Of a stretch of DNA of 64,000 nucleotides, positions 10,058 through 19,813 are shown piece by piece (the first letter of the stretch is position 1; the number at the start of each line of letters is the position of its first letter). The translations under genes were made by a program, and so were the position numbers. The notes under the pieces are model-generated. The model was not told where the DNA came from. It saw only the letters and a program-made list of their open reading frames with translations, and ran no database searches. The stretch is taken from positions 186,001 to 250,000 of the forward strand of contig CANJLH010000004.1 in NCBI GenBank assembly GCA_947475415.1, written 5' to 3'. The stretch is from Caulobacteraceae bacterium (GTDB taxonomy: Bacteria; Pseudomonadota; Alphaproteobacteria; Caulobacterales; Caulobacteraceae).

Positions 10058-10894
10058 CTAGCGAGCCTTCCTGGCATGGCGCGAGCGGATGATGAACTTA
10101 TCCGTCGCCTTGTTCTTACGGGTCTTGGAACCCTTGGTCGGCTTGCCTGTGGGGCTCACCGGGTGACGGCCGCCGGAGGTGCGACCTTCGCCACCGCCGT
10201 GGGGGTGATCGACCGGGTTCATGGCCACGCCGCGCACATGCGGGCGGAAACCCATGTGCCTGCGGCGGCCCGCCTTGCCCAATACCTCATTCATGTGGTC
10301 CGGGTTTGAAACCGCGCCCACGGTGGCCATGCAGCCGTCCAGAACCATCCGCAATTCGCCGGAATTCAGGCGGATCTGAGCATAACCTGCGTCGCGGCCG
10401 ACCAGTTGGGCGTAGGTTCCGGCGGAGCGTGCGATCTGGCCGCCCTTGAGGGGCTTAAGTTCCACGTTGTGGATGATGGTTCCGATCGGCATGCCGCGAA
10501 GGGGCATGGCGTTGCCCGGCTTCACGTCGGCCTTTTCGGCGGCGATCACCTCATCACCGACCTTCAGGCGTTGCGGCGCCAGGATGTAGGCGATCTCCGC
10601 GTCAGCATAGCGCACCAAGGCGATAAAGGCCGTACGATTTGGGTCATATTCCAGACGTTCAACGACGCCGGGGACGTCGAACTTGCGACGCTTGAAATCC
10701 ACCTTGCGGTACAGGCGCTTGGCGCCGCCGCCCCGGAAGCGCACGGCCACCCGACCGCCGCCGCCCCGGCCGCCCGACTTGGTCAGCCCTTCAACGAGGG
10801 ACTTTTCGGGCCGGCCCTTATGGAGCTCGGACTTATCGACCAGCACCAGGCCGCGGCGTGATGGAGAGGTCGGATTGAAATGCTTCAGAGCCAT
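10058..10894 (-). CDS. rplB: 50S ribosomal protein L2
   Basis: L2 is needed for subunit association and lies near the peptidyl transferase centre. The 278-residue protein contains the conserved [19 protein letters not shown] near residue 222, including the functionally important histidine region, and ends in a basic tail ([13 protein letters not shown]). It is in the standard S10 order between rplW and rpsS. Confidence 0.97.
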   Translation of the reverse strand: MALKHFNPTSPSRRGLVLVDKSELHKGRPEKSLVEGLTKSGGRGGGGRVAVRFRGGGAKRLYRKVDFKRRKFDVPGVVERLEYDPNRTAFIALVRYADAEIAYILAPQRLKVGDEVIAAEKADVKPGNAMPLRGMPIGTIIHNVELKPLKGGQIARSAGTYAQLVGRDAGYAQIRLNSGELRMVLDGCMATVGAVSNPDHMNEVLGKAGRRRHMGFRPHVRGVAMNPVDHPHGGGEGRTSGGRHPVSPTGKPTKGSKTRKNKATDKFIIRSRHARKAR

Positions 10895-10898
10895 CGGA

Positions 10899-11198
10899 TC
10901 AGAGCCCCGTGGTGATGTCGATCGACTGGCCTTCGGCCAGCGTCACGATGGCTTTCTTGACGTCGGAACGACGGCCCTTGATGCCGCGGAACCGTTTGGT
11001 CTTACCCTTCACGTTCAAGGTGTTGACCTTGGTCACGCTGACCTTGAACAGGGTTTCGACCGCGTCGGCGATTTCCACCTTGGTGGCGTCGGCCGGCACC
11101 CGGAAAACGACCTTGTTCTGCTCAGAAAGCAGAGTGGCTTTTTCGGTGATGATCGGCGCCAGAATGGTGTCGTAATGACGAGGGGTAGGATCGCCCAT
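10899..11198 (-). CDS. rplW: 50S ribosomal protein L23
   Basis: L23 is the docking site of trigger factor and SRP at the exit tunnel. The 99-residue protein starts [20 protein letters not shown], has [19 protein letters not shown] near residue 29 and [19 protein letters not shown] near residue 64. It overlaps rplD by 1 nt. Confidence 0.96.
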   Translation of the reverse strand: MGDPTPRHYDTILAPIITEKATLLSEQNKVVFRVPADATKVEIADAVETLFKVSVTKVNTLNVKGKTKRFRGIKGRRSDVKKAIVTLAEGQSIDITTGL

Positions 11199-11836
11199 TA
11201 CGCGGCCTCCTTTTCAGCGAAGCGCGCCTGGATCGCCTCGACGGCGTCGCGGGTCAGCACCAGCTTGTGGCGGCGCAGGACGTCATAAACGTTGAGGCCG
11301 GCATTCGGCAGCACGTCGATGTTCGGAATGTTGCGGGCGGCGAGCGCGAAGTTCGCGTCAACCTCGACCCCGGCGATAACCAGGGCGTTGGTGAGGCCGA
11401 GCTTGTCCAGCTGAGCCCGCAGCGTGGACGTCTTCACATCCTTGACAGCGGCCTTCTCGACGACAACCAGGGCGCCGTCTCGAACCTTGGAGGAAAGCGC
11501 ATGGCGAAGGGCCATGGCGCGGATCTTCTTGGGCAGATCGAAAGCGTGGCTGCGGACAACAGGGCCGTGAGCGCGGGCGCCGCCCACGAACTGGGCCGCC
11601 CGACGTGAGCCGTGGCGTGCGCCGCCGGTGCCCTTCTGCTTGTACATTTTCTTGCCGGTGCGAGAGACCTCGTTGCGCACCTGCACCTTGTGAGTGCCTG
11701 CGCGGCGCTTGGCGAGCTGCCAGGTGATCACCCGTTGCAGGATATCGCCGCGGATCTCTTCGATCCCGAAAATTGCGTCTGGGAGCTCAATGGAGCCGCC
11801 CTTGCCGCCGTCGAGGCTGATGACGTCGAGCTTCAT
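11198..11836 (-). CDS. rplD: 50S ribosomal protein L4
   Basis: L4 lines the exit tunnel through a long loop. The 212-residue protein contains [20 protein letters not shown] near residue 52 and [20 protein letters not shown], which form this loop. In gammaproteobacteria L4 also represses the S10 operon through its leader; no evidence for or against this can be seen here. It lies 4 nt after rplC. Confidence 0.97.
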   Translation of the reverse strand: MKLDVISLDGGKGGSIELPDAIFGIEEIRGDILQRVITWQLAKRRAGTHKVQVRNEVSRTGKKMYKQKGTGGARHGSRRAAQFVGGARAHGPVVRSHAFDLPKKIRAMALRHALSSKVRDGALVVVEKAAVKDVKTSTLRAQLDKLGLTNALVIAGVEVDANFALAARNIPNIDVLPNAGLNVYDVLRRHKLVLTRDAVEAIQARFAEKEAA

Positions 11837-11840
11837 GTCT

Positions 11841-12599
11841 TTAAGCCTCCTCGCCGCCGGCGTCAGCCGCAGGCGCTTCTTCGGCCGGAGTCTCGGCGGA
11901 CGTCGCCGCCGGGGTCGGGGCGCCGGACTTGCGGAAGGCGCCTGGCTTGGGGGCGTCCGCCGGGAGCGCAGACTTCACCGCATCACGCACCTTGACGAAC
12001 GAGCCCTCGGCGCCGGGAACAGCGCCACGAACCAGGATCAGGCCGCGCTCAGTGTCAATGCGCCAGATGGTGAGGTTCAACGTGGTGACGGTTTCCTGGC
12101 CATAATGGCCGGCCATCTTTTTATTCTTGAAGGTCTTGCCTGGGTCCTGGCGCTGGCCTGTGGAACCGTGGCTACGGTGGGAAAGAGACACACCGTGGGT
12201 GGCCCGAAGACCCCCGAAATTCCAGCGCTTCATGGCGCCGGCGAAGCCCTTACCGATGGTGGTGCCGGTGATGTCCACCTTCTGCCCGGGAAGGAAATGA
12301 TCAGCGGTGATTTCCGCGCCGACCTCAATGAGGTTTTCCTCAGATACCCGGAACTCCGCCAGCTTGCGCTTGGGCTCCACCTCGGCCTTTGCGAAATGAC
12401 CTCGCATTGCCTTGGTGGTGTTCTTGGCTTTCTTGGCCCCGGATCCCAGTTGCAGGGCGACATAGCCGTCCCGGTCCTTGGTTCGGTGGCCGGTGACCTG
12501 GCATCCCTCTAGGGCCAGCACGGTCACGGGCACATGGACGCCGGCTTCATCGAAGAAGCGCGCCATACCCAGTTTCTTGGCGATCACGCCGGTACGCAT
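11841..12599 (-). CDS. rplC: 50S ribosomal protein L3
   Basis: L3 is an early 50S assembly protein near the peptidyl transferase centre. The ATG at 12599-12597 gives [20 protein letters not shown], the family start, and 252 residues; an open frame to 12638 would only add unconserved residues that overlap rps[21 protein letters not shown] is the L3 signature near residue 140. The C-terminus has an Ala/Pro/Glu-rich extension of about 40 residues. Confidence 0.96.
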   Translation of the reverse strand: MRTGVIAKKLGMARFFDEAGVHVPVTVLALEGCQVTGHRTKDRDGYVALQLGSGAKKAKNTTKAMRGHFAKAEVEPKRKLAEFRVSEENLIEVGAEITADHFLPGQKVDITGTTIGKGFAGAMKRWNFGGLRATHGVSLSHRSHGSTGQRQDPGKTFKNKKMAGHYGQETVTTLNLTIWRIDTERGLILVRGAVPGAEGSFVKVRDAVKSALPADAPKPGAFRKSGAPTPAATSAETPAEEAPAADAGGEEA

Positions 12600-12612
12600 C
12601 GACCGATCCCCC

Positions 12613-12921
12613 TTAGAGCTTGATCTCGACATCCACACCGGCGGACAGGTCGAGCTTCATCAGCGCGTCCACGGTCTGCGGGGTGGGGTCGACGATATCG
12701 AGCACGCGTTTGTGCGTGCGGATCTCAAACTGCTCGCGCGACTTCTTGTCGATATGCGGCGAGCGGTTCACGGTGAATTTCTCTATGCGGGTCGGGAGCG
12801 GAATCGGGCCCCTGACGGTCGCTCCGGTGCGCTTGGCCGTATTGACGATCTCGCGAGTGGAATGGTCCAGCACGCGGTGATCGAAGGCCTTGAGCCGGAT
12901 CCGGATGTTCTGACGATCCAT
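12613..12921 (-). CDS. rpsJ: 30S ribosomal protein S10
   Basis: S10 is a 30S head protein and also the NusE partner of NusB in transcription antitermination. The ATG at 12921 gives [19 protein letters not shown] and 102 residues; a start 4 codons upstream (12933) is open but not typical. [20 protein letters not shown] near residue 40 is diagnostic. It heads the S10-spc transcription unit. Confidence 0.96.
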   Translation of the reverse strand: MDRQNIRIRLKAFDHRVLDHSTREIVNTAKRTGATVRGPIPLPTRIEKFTVNRSPHIDKKSREQFEIRTHKRVLDIVDPTPQTVDALMKLDLSAGVDVEIKL

Positions 12922-13245
12922 ATCGCTCTTCAATTCCTCTACAGACGGCGGTCCGCCCGCGTGATCTTGACCATTTCAAAGACCGACCCGGTCCCCTTGC
13001 GGGAGCCCGGACGCGTAAGTCCGCAAAAAACGATTTAGGCCCGCGCCGATCAGCGAGGGCCCTCCCCGAAACTCTGACAATAAGCACTGTCTCAGGTCGT
13101 TCTGCGATCCGCGTCTAGCCCCCGGTTTCAAGCGGGGCCTACAGCCGGTCCAACAGGAGGCGCGTAAATAGCCCCCGACTCGGAGTCGGTCAAGCCATTC
13201 AACCCCTTCACCGAGGAAAAATTGGCCCCGATCCTTTCGCCCACG
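12922..13245 (-). promoter_or_regulatory. promoter and long leader of the S10 operon
   Basis: Minus-strand TTGACC (13193-13188) and TATTTA (13170-13165) are separated by exactly 17 bp. The spacer holds the palindrome GACTCCGAGTC. Transcription would start near 13158 and give a leader of about 237 nt before rpsJ. The leader includes a GC hairpin near 13118-13139 (GCCCCG-loop-CGGGGC). No coding region is visible. Promoter assignment is by match; a regulatory role of the leader is inference. Confidence 0.55.
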
Positions 13246-13277
13246 AAAAGGGCCGCCGGGTTATGGCCCGGCGGCCC
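13246..13277 (-). terminator. rho-independent terminator of tuf
   Basis: An 11-bp perfect GC stem (GGGCCGCCGGG at 13277-13267 on the minus strand against 13260-13250) with a 6-nt loop is followed by TTTT (13249-13246). It lies about 30 nt after the tuf stop in the minus direction. It separates tuf from the S10 promoter downstream. Confidence 0.85.
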
Positions 13278-13306
13278 CAATTCGTCTCGTCGAGGCTTTG
13301 AACGGC

Positions 13307-14497
13307 CTATTCGATGATCTTAGCGACCACGCCGGCGCCCACCGTGCGACCGCCTTCACGGATCGCGAAGCGAAGACCCTGGTCCATGGCGATCGGCGTG
13401 ATCAGTTGAACGTCCAGCTCCGCGTTGTCGCCCGGCATGATCATCTCAACACCTTCGCGAAGCGTGATCACGCCCGTCACGTCCGTCGTGCGGAAATAGA
13501 ACTGCGGACGGTAGTTGGAGAAGAACGGCGTGTGACGACCCCCCTCCTCCTTCGACAGGATATAGGCCTCCGCCGTGAACTTGGTGTGCGGCGTGATCGA
13601 GCCCGGCTTGCACAGCACCTGGCCGCGCTCCACGTCCTCGCGCTTGGTGCCGCGAAGCAGCACACCCACGTTGTCACCCGCCTGGCCCTGGTCCAGAAGC
13701 TTGCGGAACATCTCCACACCCGTGCACACCGTCTTCTGCACAGGCCGGATGCCCACGATCTCAACTTCCTCGCCGACCTTCACAATCCCCTTCTCGATCC
13801 GACCCGTCACCACCGTGCCGCGGCCAGAGATCGAGAACACATCTTCCACCGGCATCAGGAACGGCAGGTCGATCGGACGGTCAGGCTGCGGGATATAGGC
13901 GTCAACCGCCGTCATCAGCTCCAGGATCGAGTTCTCCCCAATCACAGGATCACCCCCGTCCAGCGCAACCTTCGCCGAACCCTTCACAATCGGAATGTCA
14001 TCCCCAGGGAACTCATAGGAACTCAGCAGCTCGCGGACTTCCATCTCCACAAGTTCAAGCAGTTCCTCATCATCCACGAGGTCCACCTTGTTCATGTAGA
14101 CCACCAGCGCCGGAACACCCACCTGACGCGCCAGCAGAATGTGCTCCCGCGTCTGAGGCATCGGACCGTCCGCAGCACTCACCACCAGGATCGCCCCGTC
14201 CATCTGGGCCGCACCCGTAATCATGTTCTTCACATAGTCCGCGTGACCCGGGCAATCCACGTGCGCGTAGTGACGGTTCTGCGTCTCATACTCCACATGC
14301 GCCGTGTTGATCGTGATCCCTCGCGCCTTCTCCTCAGGCGCAGCATCAATATCAGCATAGGCCATCGACTTGGCCCCACCCGTCTTCGCAAGCGTATACG
14401 TAATCGCAGCCGTCAACGTCGTCTTCCCATGGTCAACGTGACCAATCGTGCCGATGTTGCAATGCGGCTTGTTGCGTTCGAACTTTTCCTTGGCCAT
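13307..14497 (-). CDS. tuf: elongation factor Tu
   Basis: EF-Tu delivers aminoacyl-tRNA to the ribosome in a GTP-dependent way. The 396-residue protein has the P-loop GHVDHGKTT at residues 18-26, DCPGHADYV at about 80-88 and NKVD near residue 135, followed by beta-barrel domains 2 and 3. It lies 35 nt downstream of tRNA-Gly, so it is probably cotranscribed with two tRNAs, similar to the tyrU-glyT-thrT-tufB arrangement of E. coli. A single tuf copy is seen in this window. Confidence 0.98.
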   Translation of the reverse strand: MAKEKFERNKPHCNIGTIGHVDHGKTTLTAAITYTLAKTGGAKSMAYADIDAAPEEKARGITINTAHVEYETQNRHYAHVDCPGHADYVKNMITGAAQMDGAILVVSAADGPMPQTREHILLARQVGVPALVVYMNKVDLVDDEELLELVEMEVRELLSSYEFPGDDIPIVKGSAKVALDGGDPVIGENSILELMTAVDAYIPQPDRPIDLPFLMPVEDVFSISGRGTVVTGRIEKGIVKVGEEVEIVGIRPVQKTVCTGVEMFRKLLDQGQAGDNVGVLLRGTKREDVERGQVLCKPGSITPHTKFTAEAYILSKEEGGRHTPFFSNYRPQFYFRTTDVTGVITLREGVEMIMPGDNAELDVQLITPIAMDQGLRFAIREGGRTVGAGVVAKIIE

Positions 14498-14532
14498 GGG
14501 GTCCTGCGGAGGTCTGGGGGCTAGAGGGGCGC

Positions 14533-14606
14533 TGGAGCGGGTAGCGGGAATCGAACCCGCATATTCAGCTTGGAAGGCTGCTGCTCTACCATTGAGCTAT
14601 ACCCGC
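14533..14606 (-). tRNA. tRNA-Gly (TCC)
   Basis: The minus strand folds as a 74-nt tRNA with acceptor stem GCGGGTA/TACCCGC, D-loop AGCTCAATGGTAGAGC, anticodon loop CTTCCAA (anticodon TCC) and T-arm GCGGGTTCGATTCCCGC. The CCA end is encoded. It is between tRNA-Tyr and tuf. Confidence 0.95.
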
Positions 14607-14647
14607 GGTCACGCTTCAGGCGTGGATTAAGTCTCATCTCTGAGGCG

Positions 14648-14734
14648 TGGTGGGGGAAGTAGGACTCGAACCTACGAAGCCATTACAGCAGCGGATTTAC
14701 AGTCCGCCCCCTTTGCCACTCGGGACATTCCCCC
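14648..14734 (-). tRNA. tRNA-Tyr (GTA)
   Basis: The minus strand folds as an 87-nt class II tRNA with acceptor stem GGGGGAA/TTCCCCC, anticodon arm GCGGACTGTAAATCCGC (anticodon GTA), a variable arm and encoded ACCA. It is the first gene of the tRNA-Tyr, tRNA-Gly, tuf unit. The 132-bp gap to the divergent methyltransferase gene must contain its promoter; no strong -35/-10 pair was found by eye. Confidence 0.95.
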
Positions 14735-14866
14735 AGCGCGCTCAGAGCCGAATAGGGCCGATGAAAAAGCCTCCGCCGACGGCCGCGCCCGGTGCTAACA
14801 GTGCGCCGCCGCATATGGTCGAAAGCGAAGGCCGAACGTCGGCCCCAATTTGGAGCGCGTCTTATA

Positions 14867-15664
14867 GTGTCCTCCCCCAGCGAACGCAACGCACCCCGGA
14901 AGGGGTGGAAACCAGGACCCGGCGGGCGCGGCGGACGCCGCGCGGAAGCCCCGGCTGACGACTGGATCTGGGGCTGGCACGCGGCGCTCGCAGCGCTGGC
15001 CAACCCCCTTCGTGAGCCGGCGGCGCGGCTGTTGGCGACCCCTGAACAGGCGAAGCGCCTTGAGGGGAGATTTGGGCGATTGACCGCCCTGGAGATCACC
15101 GACGGCCCCGCTATCTCCCGCGCCTTGCCCCAGGGCGCAGTCCATCAGGGCGTCGCCTTGCGCGCCGGAGCGCTGGAGGAGACAGCGCTCGCCGATCTGG
15201 CGCCCGCGCCCGGCGCTGTTCTTTTGATGCTGGACCAGGTGACCGATCCGCAAAACGTCGGGGCGATCCTGCGTTCGGCGGCCGCGTTCGGGGCGGCGGG
15301 CGTTGTGCTGCAGGACCGTCACGCGCCGCGCCTCACCGGCGCCCTGGCCAAGGCCGCCGCCGGTGCGGTGGACGCGATCCCAATCGTCAGGGTGGTCAAT
15401 CTGTCGCGAGCACTGGAGTCGCTTGAAGACGCGGGCTGGCGCGCGGTCGGCCTCGACGGGCGGGCCGAGCGCACTCTGGCCCAGGTGCTGGACGGCGGCC
15501 CGGTGGTGCTTGTCATGGGGTCCGAGGGCGAAGGCCTGCGCCCGCTGGTCGCAGAACACTGCGATGAACTGGCGAAAATTCCGATGCCCGGCGGATTTGA
15601 GAGCCTCAACGTATCGGCCGCTGCGGCGGTCGCCCTATACGAGGCGGTTCGACCGACAGGCTAA
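14867..15664 (+). CDS. rlmB: 23S rRNA (guanosine-2'-O-)-methyltransferase, RlmB/TrmH family
   Basis: A SPOUT-fold methyltransferase that probably methylates ribose in 23S rRNA. Motif 1 is LDQVTDPQNVGAILRS, motif 2 is VMGSEGEGLRPLV and motif 3 is GFESLNVSAAAAVALYE; together these are the SpoU signature. The preceding domain (WGWHAALAALANP) resembles the L30e-like N-domain of RlmB. I start at the GTG at 14867 (VSSPSERNAP), giving 265 residues, because the open frame further upstream runs into the tRNA promoter region. The exact nucleotide target cannot be read from sequence. Confidence 0.85.
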   Translation: MSSPSERNAPRKGWKPGPGGRGGRRAEAPADDWIWGWHAALAALANPLREPAARLLATPEQAKRLEGRFGRLTALEITDGPAISRALPQGAVHQGVALRAGALEETALADLAPAPGAVLLMLDQVTDPQNVGAILRSAAAFGAAGVVLQDRHAPRLTGALAKAAAGAVDAIPIVRVVNLSRALESLEDAGWRAVGLDGRAERTLAQVLDGGPVVLVMGSEGEGLRPLVAEHCDELAKIPMPGGFESLNVSAAAAVALYEAVRPTG

Positions 15665-15709
15665 AGCGCGGCGCTTGCGGCGCGGGCATGCTTGAAGCAT
15701 TCAGGCGTC

Positions 15710-16465
15710 ATGGATCTATCCTCCTTCCTCACCGTCCCCCAGGCCGGCGCGCTATCCGCGTTTTTTCAGGTCGTCATGATCGACGTGGCCCTGGCCGGCG
15801 ATAACGCCGTGGCGGTCGGTCTGTCCGCCGCTGGACTGCCGCCCAAACAACGCCGCACCGCGATCTTCCTGGGGCTGGGCGGCGCAGTGGTGATGCTCAT
15901 CGGCTTCGCCTTGATCACCGTTCAGCTGCTTCAGGTGGTGGGGCTGCTGCTGGCTGGCGGACTCCTGCTGCTGTGGGTCTGCTGGAAGATGTTCCGTGAC
16001 CTGGGCGCGCAGGGTCGTGAGCAGTTCGCCGAGGGTGAAGCCGCGCTGGAAGACGCCACCGGCGTCGATATCGGCGCGCAGCCCAGGAATGCCCCAAAGG
16101 CGAAAACCATGGGTCAGGCGCTACTGCAGATCCTGATCGCCGACCTGACCATGTCCCTGGACAATGTGCTGGCCGTGGCCGGCGCGGCGCGGGAGCATCC
16201 GCAAGTGCTGATCGTGGGCCTGTTGCTTTCGATCACCCTGATGGGCGTGGCGGCGACCTGGATCGCCAAGCTGCTGCATCGCTACCGCTGGCTGGGTTAT
16301 GTCGGCCTGGTCATCGTGCTTGGCGTCTCCCTGCGGATGATCTGGGAGGGACACCGCGCCGTGGTCATGGAAACCGACAGGGTCGCAGCCTACAACGCCA
16401 TGGCGCCTGGACTGTTGGACATCACGCCTGAGGAATTGGCGGAACACGCCCGCCGCGGCAGATAG
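15710..16465 (+). CDS. TerC/YjbE-family integral membrane protein
   Basis: A 251-residue inner membrane protein with about seven hydrophobic segments. The two TerC-type acidic motifs are present: VALAGDNAVAVGLSAAGL near residue 25 and ADLTMSLDNVLAVAGA near residue 145. Family members are linked to metal ion (Mn) export or tellurite resistance, so metal transport is a likely role, not proven. ATG at 15710 is preferred to the TTG at 15692. It converges on metG with a 3-nt spacer. Confidence 0.8.
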   Translation: MDLSSFLTVPQAGALSAFFQVVMIDVALAGDNAVAVGLSAAGLPPKQRRTAIFLGLGGAVVMLIGFALITVQLLQVVGLLLAGGLLLLWVCWKMFRDLGAQGREQFAEGEAALEDATGVDIGAQPRNAPKAKTMGQALLQILIADLTMSLDNVLAVAGAAREHPQVLIVGLLLSITLMGVAATWIAKLLHRYRWLGYVGLVIVLGVSLRMIWEGHRAVVMETDRVAAYNAMAPGLLDITPEELAEHARRGR

Positions 16466-16468
16466 GGT

Positions 16469-18280
16469 TCATGACCCGGCGGGCTCCGCCCCTCCGAAGC
16501 GGGCGACCCATTCGACGACCTGGGTCTCCTCGATCTTTCGGAACAGCACTTCGGGCGCCGCGACCTTGCGGCCAGGGGGAAGGATCTCGAGCGCGCCCTG
16601 CCCCTGCGGCCAGCGGCCGGGAAACGCCTCGCCCACGGCGGCGGCGATGGTCTGGGCGGTCGCGGGCATGAAGGGCTCTGAAACCTTGGCGAACAAGGCG
16701 ACCAGATTGAGCCCCGTGCGCACGGCCACGGCGGCGCGATCCGGATCGGTCTTGATAGCGGTCCAGGGCGCGGCCTCGGTGAGGTAACCGTTGCCCAGCA
16801 CCCAGAGCTGGCGCAGCGCCTGGGCCGACTTGCGGAACTCCATCGCCTCCATGAGCTCGGTGAGTTCGATGATCTTGGCTTGCACGTCCTTAGCCAATTG
16901 AATTTCGAGCGGCCCCGGTTCGCCGCCCGCTGGAACGGCGCCTTCGAAGCGTCCTTCGGCGAACTTGATGATCCGGTTGACGAAGTTGCCCAGGACGTCG
17001 GCCAGGTCGGCGTTCACCTGGGCGCGGAACTGTTCCCAGGTAAAGGTGGCGTCGGAGGTCTCCGGCGCGTTGGCGATCACCCACCAGCGCCAGTAGTCCG
17101 CCGGCAGCAGCTCCAGGGCGTGGTCCATGAACACCCCGCGCTGTTGCGAGGTGGAGAACTTCCCACCGTAGTAATCGAGCCAGTTGAAGCCCTTCAGCCG
17201 GTCGACCCGCTTCCAGGGCTTGGGGTTCGCGCTCGTCCATTGGCCCGCCGCGTCCAGCCGCTCGTTCACCCCGATCAGGGTGCAGGGGAAGCCCACGGTG
17301 TGAAAGGGCACGTTGTCCTTGCCCATGAACTGGACATAGGTGACGTCGTCCGCTTCCGGCGCGCGCCACCATTTCTCCCATTCCGAGGCCGCGGGCGGCC
17401 CCTTCCCCGCCGCCGCGGCCTGGGCGTCGGCCCACTCCCAGGTGGCGCCGATGTATTCGATCGGCGCGTCGAACCAGACGTAGAAAACCTTGCCCGCCAG
17501 GCCCTCGGCATCGGGCCGCAACCCGTCCGGGTTCGGGCCCCAGTCGGCGGCGTTCACCCGCACCCCCCATTCCAAGTCGCGGGTGATGCCCCGGTCCTGC
17601 AACCCCTCGTCCAGCCACTTGAGCGCGATGGAGGTGACCAGCAGCGGCCAATCCCCCTGCTTGGCGCCGATCATCGCCCGTAACCGGTCCGAGAACAGGC
17701 TCTGCCGCAGGAACAGGTGCTTGGAATCCCGGATCTCGATGTCGCTGGAGCCGGACACCGCTGACCGGGGTTTGATCAGGTCCGCCGGGTCCAGCACACG
17801 GGTGCAGTTCTCGCACTGGTCGCCGCGCGCGGCGTCATAACCACAGTGTGGACAGGTTCCGATCACATAGCGGTCGGGCAGGAAGCGCTGATCGGCGTTG
17901 GAATAGACCTGCTGGGTGACCCGCTCCTCCAGAAATCCGTTCTCCCACAGGGTCTGGGCGAACATCTGGGTGATGCGGTGGTTCCGCGACGACGAGGAGC
18001 GACCGAAGTGGTCGAACGACAGGCCGAAACGGCGGGCGAGATCGGCCTGGATCGCATGCTGTTCGGCGCAAAAGGTCGCCGGGTCCTGGCCGGCGGCGGC
18101 GGCCGCAAGCTCGGTCGGCGTGCCATGCTCGTCCGTCGCGCAGATGTACAGCGTATCGCGCCCCAGCGACCTCTGAAACCGCGCGAACACGTCAGCCGGC
18201 AGCATCGAGCCCGCCAGGGTGCCCAGATGCTTGATGCCGTTGATATACGGAAGGGCCGAGGTGATCAGAATGCGGGTCAT
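16469..18280 (-). CDS. metG: methionyl-tRNA synthetase
   Basis: Charges tRNA-Met in the cytoplasm. The 603-residue protein starts [20 protein letters not shown], the HIGH-type class Ia motif. It carries a zinc knuckle [17 protein letters not shown] near residue 143, and KFSTSQQRG near residue 375 in place of KMSKS. The C-terminal anticodon-binding helical domain is complete and there is no tRNA-binding C-terminal EMAP-like domain. The variant KMSKS motif occurs in related MetRS forms. Confidence 0.95.
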   Translation of the reverse strand: MTRILITSALPYINGIKHLGTLAGSMLPADVFARFQRSLGRDTLYICATDEHGTPTELAAAAAGQDPATFCAEQHAIQADLARRFGLSFDHFGRSSSSRNHRITQMFAQTLWENGFLEERVTQQVYSNADQRFLPDRYVIGTCPHCGYDAARGDQCENCTRVLDPADLIKPRSAVSGSSDIEIRDSKHLFLRQSLFSDRLRAMIGAKQGDWPLLVTSIALKWLDEGLQDRGITRDLEWGVRVNAADWGPNPDGLRPDAEGLAGKVFYVWFDAPIEYIGATWEWADAQAAAAGKGPPAASEWEKWWRAPEADDVTYVQFMGKDNVPFHTVGFPCTLIGVNERLDAAGQWTSANPKPWKRVDRLKGFNWLDYYGGKFSTSQQRGVFMDHALELLPADYWRWWVIANAPETSDATFTWEQFRAQVNADLADVLGNFVNRIIKFAEGRFEGAVPAGGEPGPLEIQLAKDVQAKIIELTELMEAMEFRKSAQALRQLWVLGNGYLTEAAPWTAIKTDPDRAAVAVRTGLNLVALFAKVSEPFMPATAQTIAAAVGEAFPGRWPQGQGALEILPPGRKVAAPEVLFRKIEETQVVEWVARFGGAEPAGS

Positions 18281-18444
18281 GGGGCTCGGGCAGGTGCGCG
18301 GGAAGCGGGCTTATAGGGCGCCCGGCGGCGAACGCCAAAGCCGCCGCGGACGATCAGGGCTTGCATTCACAGCCCAGACGCGGCGCCATGCGATATCAGA
18401 AGGCGGCCGCGGGTTTGAAAGGGCCGCCAGCAAGGGAGAGGCGC

Positions 18445-18870
18445 ATGTTGAAGGGCATCAACTGGATCGCCGTGGTTGTGGCGGTGGTGGTCAGCGAAGT
18501 GCTGGGTTACGTCTGGTATACTTACCTGTTCGCCGCGCGCTGGACCGCGGCGCTGGGCTATACGCCCGACCCGGCCAGGCAGGGCGCGATGATGGGCCTG
18601 GGCGTGATCACCACGCTGATCGCCGTGGTGGGCCTGGCCTGGCTGATCAAAAAACTGGGGGCGTCCAGCCTCAATCAGGCGCTGGGCGTGGCGTTGGCGG
18701 CATGGGTGTTCTTCAACTTCACCACCATGGCCATCGAGTACCTCTACCTGGGACACAAGGCGGAGCTGGTGATCATCAACATGGGCTTCCAGCTGGTGTT
18801 CTATCTGGTCTCTGCGGCGGTGCTGGCGCAGATGAGGCCGAAGGCGGCTACCGGGAACGGGGCGGTCTGA
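18445..18870 (+). CDS. DUF1761-type small membrane protein
   Basis: A 141-residue protein with four hydrophobic segments starting MLKGINWIAVVVAVVVSEVL. LGYVWYTYLFAARWTAALGY near residue 20 matches the DUF1761 pattern. The ATG at 18445 has a strong AAGGGAGAGG Shine-Dalgarno; the frame is open further upstream but without conservation. Function unknown. It stands alone between metG (divergent) and the toxin-like gene. Confidence 0.75.
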   Translation: MLKGINWIAVVVAVVVSEVLGYVWYTYLFAARWTAALGYTPDPARQGAMMGLGVITTLIAVVGLAWLIKKLGASSLNQALGVALAAWVFFNFTTMAIEYLYLGHKAELVIINMGFQLVFYLVSAAVLAQMRPKAATGNGAV

Positions 18871-19041
18871 GTGAGCACCGGCAGCAGAGCTGACCAGGCT
18901 CATGGGTGACGGAATGTGGCGCAAGCGCCAAACACACCCTGAGCGACGCGGATCAATGTTCTCGTTTTGTGCTTTATAAATTCGGGCAACTGTGCGAGAG
19001 TGTGAGGTGCGTACGGGTCATGTCCATAAAAGGAAAGCACT

Positions 19042-19803
19042 TTGGCGGGAACGGGATCATTTGCGCGGGGAAATCAACCTAGGTCAGTTCCAGATGACCT
19101 CCGGGACCCCTACGATGACATGGTGCGCCGCCAGCGCGCGCTGAATGCGCGACAGTCCGTAGAAATTGACCACCCGCAGACACCTATTCCCCCGACACTC
19201 GCAGGCGAATCTGGTCGAGGCGCGAACCGCGTTTCTCATCACGACGTCGACCACCCGGGCGCCCTTGAATCCATGATCCCGGTCTGGGGATCAGGAAAGG
19301 AGGCGCTGGCTGATTTCGAAGTCGGAAACTACGGCGGCGCAGCTTTTAACGCCGGCATGGCGGTCTCCGATGCCTTCCTCGCGAAGGCGGTGGCGAGCGG
19401 ATTGGCGAAGGGCGGACTGAAATTGGCTGGTCCGCATGTCTGGAGGACCAAGCCTTGGGAGGCTGGCCAAGGGGCGCGGCAATGGATGGGCAGGCAGGGG
19501 TTCGTCAAACCTGGTCAACCGGCGCATCATTGGATTTTTGAACAGAAATCCAGTGTTCCAGAATTCATCAAGAACCAGCCACCTTTCATTAAGGCCATGA
19601 AAGATGCACTTCAGCATGGGCGCATTCACGGCGCGTACACGAGCAAAGGGACTCGACTGCCGCCATTCAACCTAGCGCAAAGGCTTTGGTTCGGAACGCC
19701 TCAGTGGGCGAAAGCCGCCTATGTGTCGTCGGCAGGTCACGGTGGCACGGCCGCCGGGCGAGCGGTCGCGGAGAAAGATTCATTGTCCCTCCCCGGACGT
19801 TGA
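19042..19803 (+). CDS. polymorphic-toxin-like protein with HHW...HGRIHG C-terminal domain
   Basis: A 253-residue protein without a signal peptide. Residues 75-120 form a small-residue-rich pretoxin-like stretch (PVWGSGKEALADFEVGNYGG). The C-terminal part has GARQWMGRQGFVKPGQPAHH, then W, and IKNQPPFIKAMKDALQHGRI, then HG. This layout of conserved His, Trp and Gly resembles C-terminal nuclease-type domains of polymorphic toxins that I recall from memory; no catalytic assignment is certain. The TTG start at 19042 has AAGGAAAG as Shine-Dalgarno. An ATG at 19020 opens another frame that stops after 20 codons. The upstream gap is AT-rich for this genome, which fits recent acquisition. Confidence 0.6.
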   Translation: MAGTGSFARGNQPRSVPDDLRDPYDDMVRRQRALNARQSVEIDHPQTPIPPTLAGESGRGANRVSHHDVDHPGALESMIPVWGSGKEALADFEVGNYGGAAFNAGMAVSDAFLAKAVASGLAKGGLKLAGPHVWRTKPWEAGQGARQWMGRQGFVKPGQPAHHWIFEQKSSVPEFIKNQPPFIKAMKDALQHGRIHGAYTSKGTRLPPFNLAQRLWFGTPQWAKAAYVSSAGHGGTAAGRAVAEKDSLSLPGR

Positions 19804-19813
19804 GGATTGCGCA

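Noticed and set aside
13298-14524. A 408-codon open frame on the plus strand over tuf
   Set aside because: It is the antisense shadow of tuf; the encoded sequence is His/Arg-rich with no known motif and tuf on the minus strand is certain.
19020-19082. ATG-started 20-codon frame (MSIKGKHFGGNGIIC) before the toxin-like gene
   Set aside because: It stops after 20 codons in a different frame; it may be the original N-terminus lost by a frameshift, but the TTG at 19042 has its own Shine-Dalgarno, so no separate gene is called.
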